Source of the DNA: Rubrivivax gelatinosus
GTDB taxonomy: Bacteria > Pseudomonadota > Gammaproteobacteria > Burkholderiales > Burkholderiaceae_C
Direction: 5' to 3'
Assembly: GCF_004340905.1 (NCBI RefSeq)
Contig: NZ_SLXD01000001.1
Location: 372,001-436,000, forward strand
Length of the DNA: 64,000 nucleotides
How positions within the stretch are numbered: position 1 is the first letter of the stretch; the number at the start of each line of letters is the position of its first letter. The notes beneath the pieces were generated by a model, which worked only from the letters and a program-made list of their open reading frames with translations, had not been told where the DNA came from and did not search any database. The translations under genes and the position numbers were made by a program. This document shows positions 60,540-64,000 of the stretch, one piece after another.

Positions 60540-62015
60540 ATGGGTGGGGCGGGCCGCGAGGAGGGCAGGCTGGACACCATCGTCGCCGATGCGCTGCATT
60601 TGCAGCGTGTTCTGTTCGAGCATTCGCCCGACGCGATGGTGCTGTGCGCCGGCGACGGCCGCGTGCTGCTGTGGAACCCGGCGGCCGAGGCTCTCTTCGG
60701 TTACGCCGAGGCCGAGGCCGTCGGCCAGCGCTGGGACGAACTCGTCGTGCCCCCGGGTGCCGTGCCCGAGGAGCAAGGCCGCCGCCAGCGCGCCCATGAC
60801 GGCAACGTCACCGCGCGTGCGCTGCTGCGCCGGCGCCAGGACGGCACGCTGCTGCACGCCGACAGCGCGCTGCGTGCGGTCTTCGGGCCCGACGGAGCGG
60901 TGCAGGGCTACACGATCAGCGAGCGCGACGTCACCGCGCTGACGATCGCGCGCGACACACGCCTGGTCGAGGAGCGTTTCCGCGACCTGCTGGAGTCGGT
61001 GCCCGACGCCATCGTCGTCGCCAACGAGATCGGCCGCATCGTGCTCTTCAACGGCCAGTGCGAGCGCCTGTTCGGCTACGGCCGCGCCGACATCGTCGGC
61101 CGGCCGATCGAGACGCTGCTGCCGGCACGGCTGCATGCCGCGCACGTCGCCCACCGGCTGCGCTACCGCGAGCGCCCGACGGTGCGCCGGATGGGCGCCG
61201 GGCTGGCGCTCTTCGGCCTGCGGGCCGACGGCACCGAGTTCCCGGTGCAGATCAGCCTGAGCCCGCTGGCCGTTGGCGATGCGCACTACGTGATGAGCGC
61301 GATCCGCGACATCTCGGACCAGAAACGCTTCGAGCAGGCGCTGCAGGACCAGAACATCGCGCTGACGGCCGCCAGCCAGGCCAAGGACCGCTTCCTCGCG
61401 ACGATGAGCCACGAGCTGCGCACGCCGCTGAACGCGATCCTCGGCTTCTCGGGGCTGCTGCTGATGCAGCGCGCCGGCACGCTCAACGACGAGCAGCGGC
61501 GCCAGCTCTCCATCGTGCGCCAGAGCGGCGAGCAGCTGCTCGCGCTGATCGAGCAGCTGCTCGCGCTGGCGCAGCTGCAGTCCGGCACCGCCGCACCGGC
61601 ACCGGAAGCGCTGGACCTGGCGGCGCTGCTGCGCGTGCTGGCGCCGATGCTGGCGCCGCTGGCCGAACACGCGGGCTGCACGCTGGCGAGCACGGCCGAC
61701 GGACCGGCCATCGTCGACGCCGACCGGCCCGCCGTCGAACGGCTGCTGCGCACGCTGGCCGCGCAGGCGCTGCGCGAAGGCAGCGGGCCGCAGCTCGTGC
61801 TGGCACTGCGTCGCGGCCCGGACGGCATCGGGCTGGACATCGGCCGGGGCGCCGGCGCGGGCGCGACCGAACGCCCCTGTGGCGGCAGCGCGGACGGCAG
61901 CGGGCTGGCGCACGAACTGGCCACGCGGCTGGCCGAACGCGCCGGCGCACGCCTGGCCTGCCGGCGTGGCGCCGACGGCGGCGCGTTCTACACGCTGGGC
62001 TGGCCGGCGGGCTGA
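60540..62015 (+). CDS. PAS-PAS sensor histidine kinase with degenerate ATPase domain
   Basis: Cytosolic kinase-like protein of 491 residues without membrane segments. Two PAS domains lie at about 18-135 (HSPDAMVLCAGDGRVLLWNPAAEALFGY) and 148-275 (SVPDAIVVANEIGRIVLFNGQCERLFGY). HisKA has the expected TMSHELRTPLNAILGFSGLLL (His about 291). The ATPase region (about 365-490) is poor: the N-box reads VERLLRTLAAQALREG with no Asn, and DIGRGAGAG and GGSADGSGLAHELATRLAE only resemble the G-boxes. It may lack kinase activity and act as a phosphatase or sensor scaffold. Confidence 0.82.
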   Translation: MGGAGREEGRLDTIVADALHLQRVLFEHSPDAMVLCAGDGRVLLWNPAAEALFGYAEAEAVGQRWDELVVPPGAVPEEQGRRQRAHDGNVTARALLRRRQDGTLLHADSALRAVFGPDGAVQGYTISERDVTALTIARDTRLVEERFRDLLESVPDAIVVANEIGRIVLFNGQCERLFGYGRADIVGRPIETLLPARLHAAHVAHRLRYRERPTVRRMGAGLALFGLRADGTEFPVQISLSPLAVGDAHYVMSAIRDISDQKRFEQALQDQNIALTAASQAKDRFLATMSHELRTPLNAILGFSGLLLMQRAGTLNDEQRRQLSIVRQSGEQLLALIEQLLALAQLQSGTAAPAPEALDLAALLRVLAPMLAPLAEHAGCTLASTADGPAIVDADRPAVERLLRTLAAQALREGSGPQLVLALRRGPDGIGLDIGRGAGAGATERPCGGSADGSGLAHELATRLAERAGARLACRRGADGGAFYTLGWPAG

Positions 62016-62041
62016 GCGCGATTTGAGGCGCGACGGCTGAC

Positions 62042-62881
62042 TCAGCTGCCGCCGCGTTCGGCCACCTCGGCGGCCAGGCACAGGTCGTCCCAGGCGCGCG
62101 CCTTGTCGGGCAGGTTGCGCAGCAGGTAGGCCGGGTGATAGGTGACGACCAGCGGCACGCCCTGGTAGCGGTGCACGCGGCCGCGCAGCTTGCCGATCGG
62201 CTCGCTGCTGCGCAGCAGCGCCTGCACCGCGAAACGGCCCATCGCGAGGATGATGCGCGGCTGCACCAGCTCGATCTGGCGCACCAGGAAGGGCTCGCAG
62301 CGCTGCAGCTCCTCGGGTGCCGGGTTGCGGTTGCGCGGCGGGCGGCACTTCAGCGTGTTGGCGATGTAGACACGCTGCGCGGGCTCGCCTTCGGCCGCGC
62401 GCGACAGCGCCAGCGCCCGCAGCATCGCGTCGAGCAGCTGCCCGGCCGGACCGACGAAGGGTTCGCCGCGCAGGTCCTCCTGCTCGCCCGGCGCCTCGCC
62501 GACGATCATCCAGCGAGCCTGCGGGTGGCCGACGCCGAACACGGTCTGCGTGCGGCTCTGCGACAAGGCGCAGGCGGTGCAGCCGGCGACCGCCTCGCGC
62601 AGCGGCTGCCAGTCCAGGCCCGAGACGGCGCCCAGGTCGACGGCGGCCGGCGGCGTGACGGCCGGCCGAGGCGGCGCGGCCGCCGCCGGGCCTGCGGTGG
62701 GCCGCGGCTCGGGCCTCGGCGGCGCGGCGACGGGCAGCGACACCGGCGCCGCGGCCTCGACGGCGGGCGCTGGCGGCCCGGCGGCAGGTTCCGCGATCGG
62801 CACTTCGGCCTCGCCGGCCGGCGGCTGCCACAGCCGCAAGCCCATCGCCCGCAGCATCGCGGCCTGGCGCTCAGACCACAT
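62042..62881 (-). CDS. Uracil-DNA glycosylase, type 4 (Fe-S)
   Basis: DNA-repair enzyme of 279 residues. About 75 N-terminal residues (20-95) are Pro/Ala-rich and probably a flexible linker. The core has CTACALSQSRTQTVFGVG with two cluster cysteines, GEAPGEQEDLRGEPFVGPAGQLLD (active site), NTLKCRPPRNRNP and CEPFL with the other cysteines, and VTYHPAYLLR. The start at 62881 gives 11 bp overlap with rimI. Part of the tsaB-rimI-udg operon. Confidence 0.9.
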   Translation of the reverse strand: MWSERQAAMLRAMGLRLWQPPAGEAEVPIAEPAAGPPAPAVEAAAPVSLPVAAPPRPEPRPTAGPAAAAPPRPAVTPPAAVDLGAVSGLDWQPLREAVAGCTACALSQSRTQTVFGVGHPQARWMIVGEAPGEQEDLRGEPFVGPAGQLLDAMLRALALSRAAEGEPAQRVYIANTLKCRPPRNRNPAPEELQRCEPFLVRQIELVQPRIILAMGRFAVQALLRSSEPIGKLRGRVHRYQGVPLVVTYHPAYLLRNLPDKARAWDDLCLAAEVAERGGS

Positions 62882-63341
62882 CGCCGGCCTCCTGCGGCAC
62901 GCGCCGGTTCATCACCATCGCGTCTTCACGCCCCTGGGCCGCCGGGTAGTAGCCACGCCGGCGCCCGACGGGCTGGAAGCCGCGGCGCAGGTAGACCGAG
63001 ATCGCACGTTCGTTGCCGGCACGCACTTCCAGCCAGACGATCGGCAGGACCAGCGTGCGGCAGCGCGCGTCCAGCTCGTCCAGCAAGCGCCGGCCCCAGC
63101 CGTGGCGCTGCAGCGGCGGCGCGACGGTGATGTTCAGCAGGTGCATCTCGTCGACGCCGACCATCGCGATGTAGTAGCCGACGAGCACGCCGGCGTCCAC
63201 CAGCACCCAGGCCTCGTAGCCCGCGGCCAGCGAGTCGACGAAGTTGCCGCGGGTCCACGGGAACTCGTAGGCCGTGGCCTCGACGGCGACGACGGCGTCG
63301 ACGTCGGCCAGCGTCATCGCGCGCAACAGCGGCAGGCTCAC
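62871..63341 (-). CDS. rimI: Ribosomal protein S18-alanine N-acetyltransferase RimI
   Basis: GNAT acetyltransferase of 156 residues: AYEFPWTRGNFVDSLAAGYEAWV (about 24-46), the acetyl-CoA loop VAPPLQRHGWGRRLLDEL, then LEVRAGNERAISVYLRRGFQPVGRRRGYYP, which identifies RimI. The start is GTG at 63341, overlapping the tsaB TGA as GTGA. In many proteobacteria rimI follows tsaB, as here. Confidence 0.92.
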   Translation of the reverse strand: MSLPLLRAMTLADVDAVVAVEATAYEFPWTRGNFVDSLAAGYEAWVLVDAGVLVGYYIAMVGVDEMHLLNITVAPPLQRHGWGRRLLDELDARCRTLVLPIVWLEVRAGNERAISVYLRRGFQPVGRRRGYYPAAQGREDAMVMNRRVPQEAGDVV

Positions 63342-64000
63342 CGCGGCGCCTCCGCGGCGTCCTTGGCGGCACGCAGGGCCTCGCGTTCACGGGTCGTCAG
63401 CGCGACCTTGTCGCGCAGATACAGCGGCAGCGCCTGCGCCGCGTCGACGCCCGCGCCAGCGGCCCAGGCGGCACGGGCCAGGCGCAGCAGCGCCGCCGGA
63501 CGGTCGTGTTCGGTGGCCACGCAGGGGCGTCCCGGCGCCAGGCCCAGGCGTTCGCCGAAGGCGGTGACGGCGCTGCCGGCCACCACGCCGGTGCTGCCGG
63601 CGGCCATCACGGCGAACGCCTCCAGCGTGTACAGCGCCGGCGCGACGACTTCGTGCCAGCACCCGTCGGCCCAGCGCCAGCGCGCGGCGTAGACCTCGTC
63701 CATGCGCGCGTCCATCGCGACGTCGACCTCGAAGCCGGCGGCGTTGGGCGCGAGCTGGGCGCGCGCGTCCTCGGCGACGATCAGCAGGCTGTCGACCGGC
63801 AGCACCGGGCAGCCGATGCCGAACGCCAGGCCCTGGGCGACGGCGCAGCTGGTGCGCAGCCCGGTGAAGGCGCCCGGGCCGCGGCCGAAGGCGACGGCGT
63901 CCAGCTCGGCCAGGGCCAGGCCGGCACGCTCGAGCAGCGCCTGCACCGTGGGCAGCAGCGCCGCGGACGCGAGCGCGCCGCCGGCCTCGTCGGCGGTCCA
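63338..64000 (-). CDS. tsaB: tRNA t6A synthesis protein TsaB (5' end outside the window)
   Basis: The frame remains open to the right edge, so the N-terminus is missing; 220 residues are visible, from WTADEAGGALASAALLPTVQ onward. LAELDAVAFGRGPGAFTGLRTSCAVAQGLAFG is the TsaB signature. TsaB is the partner that scaffolds TsaD and TsaE for N6-threonylcarbamoyl-adenosine at tRNA position 37. It is followed with a GTGA overlap by rimI, then the glycosylase gene. Confidence 0.93.
   Translation of the reverse strand, partial: WTADEAGGALASAALLPTVQALLERAGLALAELDAVAFGRGPGAFTGLRTSCAVAQGLAFGIGCPVLPVDSLLIVAEDARAQLAPNAAGFEVDVAMDARMDEVYAARWRWADGCWHEVVAPALYTLEAFAVMAAGSTGVVAGSAVTAFGERLGLAPGRPCVATEHDRPAALLRLARAAWAAGAGVDAAQALPLYLRDKVALTTREREALRAAKDAAEAPR

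Overview
The window is GC-rich chromosomal DNA with densely packed genes. It most likely comes from a betaproteobacterium of the order Burkholderiales, close to the Rubrivivax/Sphaerotilaceae group. This is an inference from protein families and gene order: two LPLAT acyltransferases, dapF-DUF484-xerC, ahcY-metF behind an S-adenosylhomocysteine riboswitch, DUF2917/LysR pairs, and the NDUFA9/MidA families. It was not tested by a search. No tRNA, rRNA, IS element or CRISPR array was seen.

Layout. 0-1.8 kb: kduI and a kduD-like dehydrogenase (uronate/pectin catabolism), closed by a terminator. 1.9-6.6 kb: an AAA+ ATPase preceded by GATAGT repeats, then creB-creC-creD with an exact CreB target (TTCAC-N6-TTCAC) before creD. 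6.6-13.8 kb: two envelope proteins, an AraC regulator, a 5'-nucleotidase lipoprotein, a flavin reductase and a tryptophanase with a dyad-rich leader. 13.9-18.5 kb: a 1549-residue hybrid kinase. 18.5-21.4 kb is an accessory patch: a hipA remnant, a VOC protein, a DUF2188 gene split by an in-frame amber codon, a small coupled gene, and an XRE-ImmA/PIN pair behind a GTTTACA/TGTAAAC operator. 21.4-30.4 kb: glmS, an Lrp/AsnC regulator, a TerB-DUF697 protein, and a leftward run from two lipid A acyltransferases through dapF, DUF484 and xerC to rlmI.

30.6-34.1 kb holds the most unusual structure. The last codons of metK form the left strand of a 77-nt cloverleaf. Two further copies follow downstream, one complete and one reduced. 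All three encode the same 14 residues plus stop and differ only at synonymous positions, and the complete copies show compensatory stem changes. A terminator follows, then a hipBA toxin-antitoxin operon with four copies of a 16-bp operator-like motif, one over the hipB start codon.

34.2-44 kb: an S66 peptidase, CheY-like and CheX-like proteins, purT, an HAD phosphatase, PPK2, the riboswitch-controlled ahcY-metF pair and an OmpW porin. 44-64 kb: a subtilisin-like lipoprotein, housekeeping genes (folate, cca, ttcA, folB, glmU, rimI, tsaB), a soluble lytic transglycosylase, a PAS kinase with a degenerate ATP-binding domain and a type-4 uracil-DNA glycosylase.

Connections. metK, ahcY, metF and the 5-formyl-THF cyclo-ligase cover much of the methyl/one-carbon cycle. 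glmS and glmU supply UDP-GlcNAc, and together with dapF, the transglycosylase and the acyltransferases serve the envelope. Toxin-antitoxin genes or their debris sit at two places (18.5-21.4 and 31.7-34.1 kb), suggesting two sites of gene turnover in an otherwise stable backbone.
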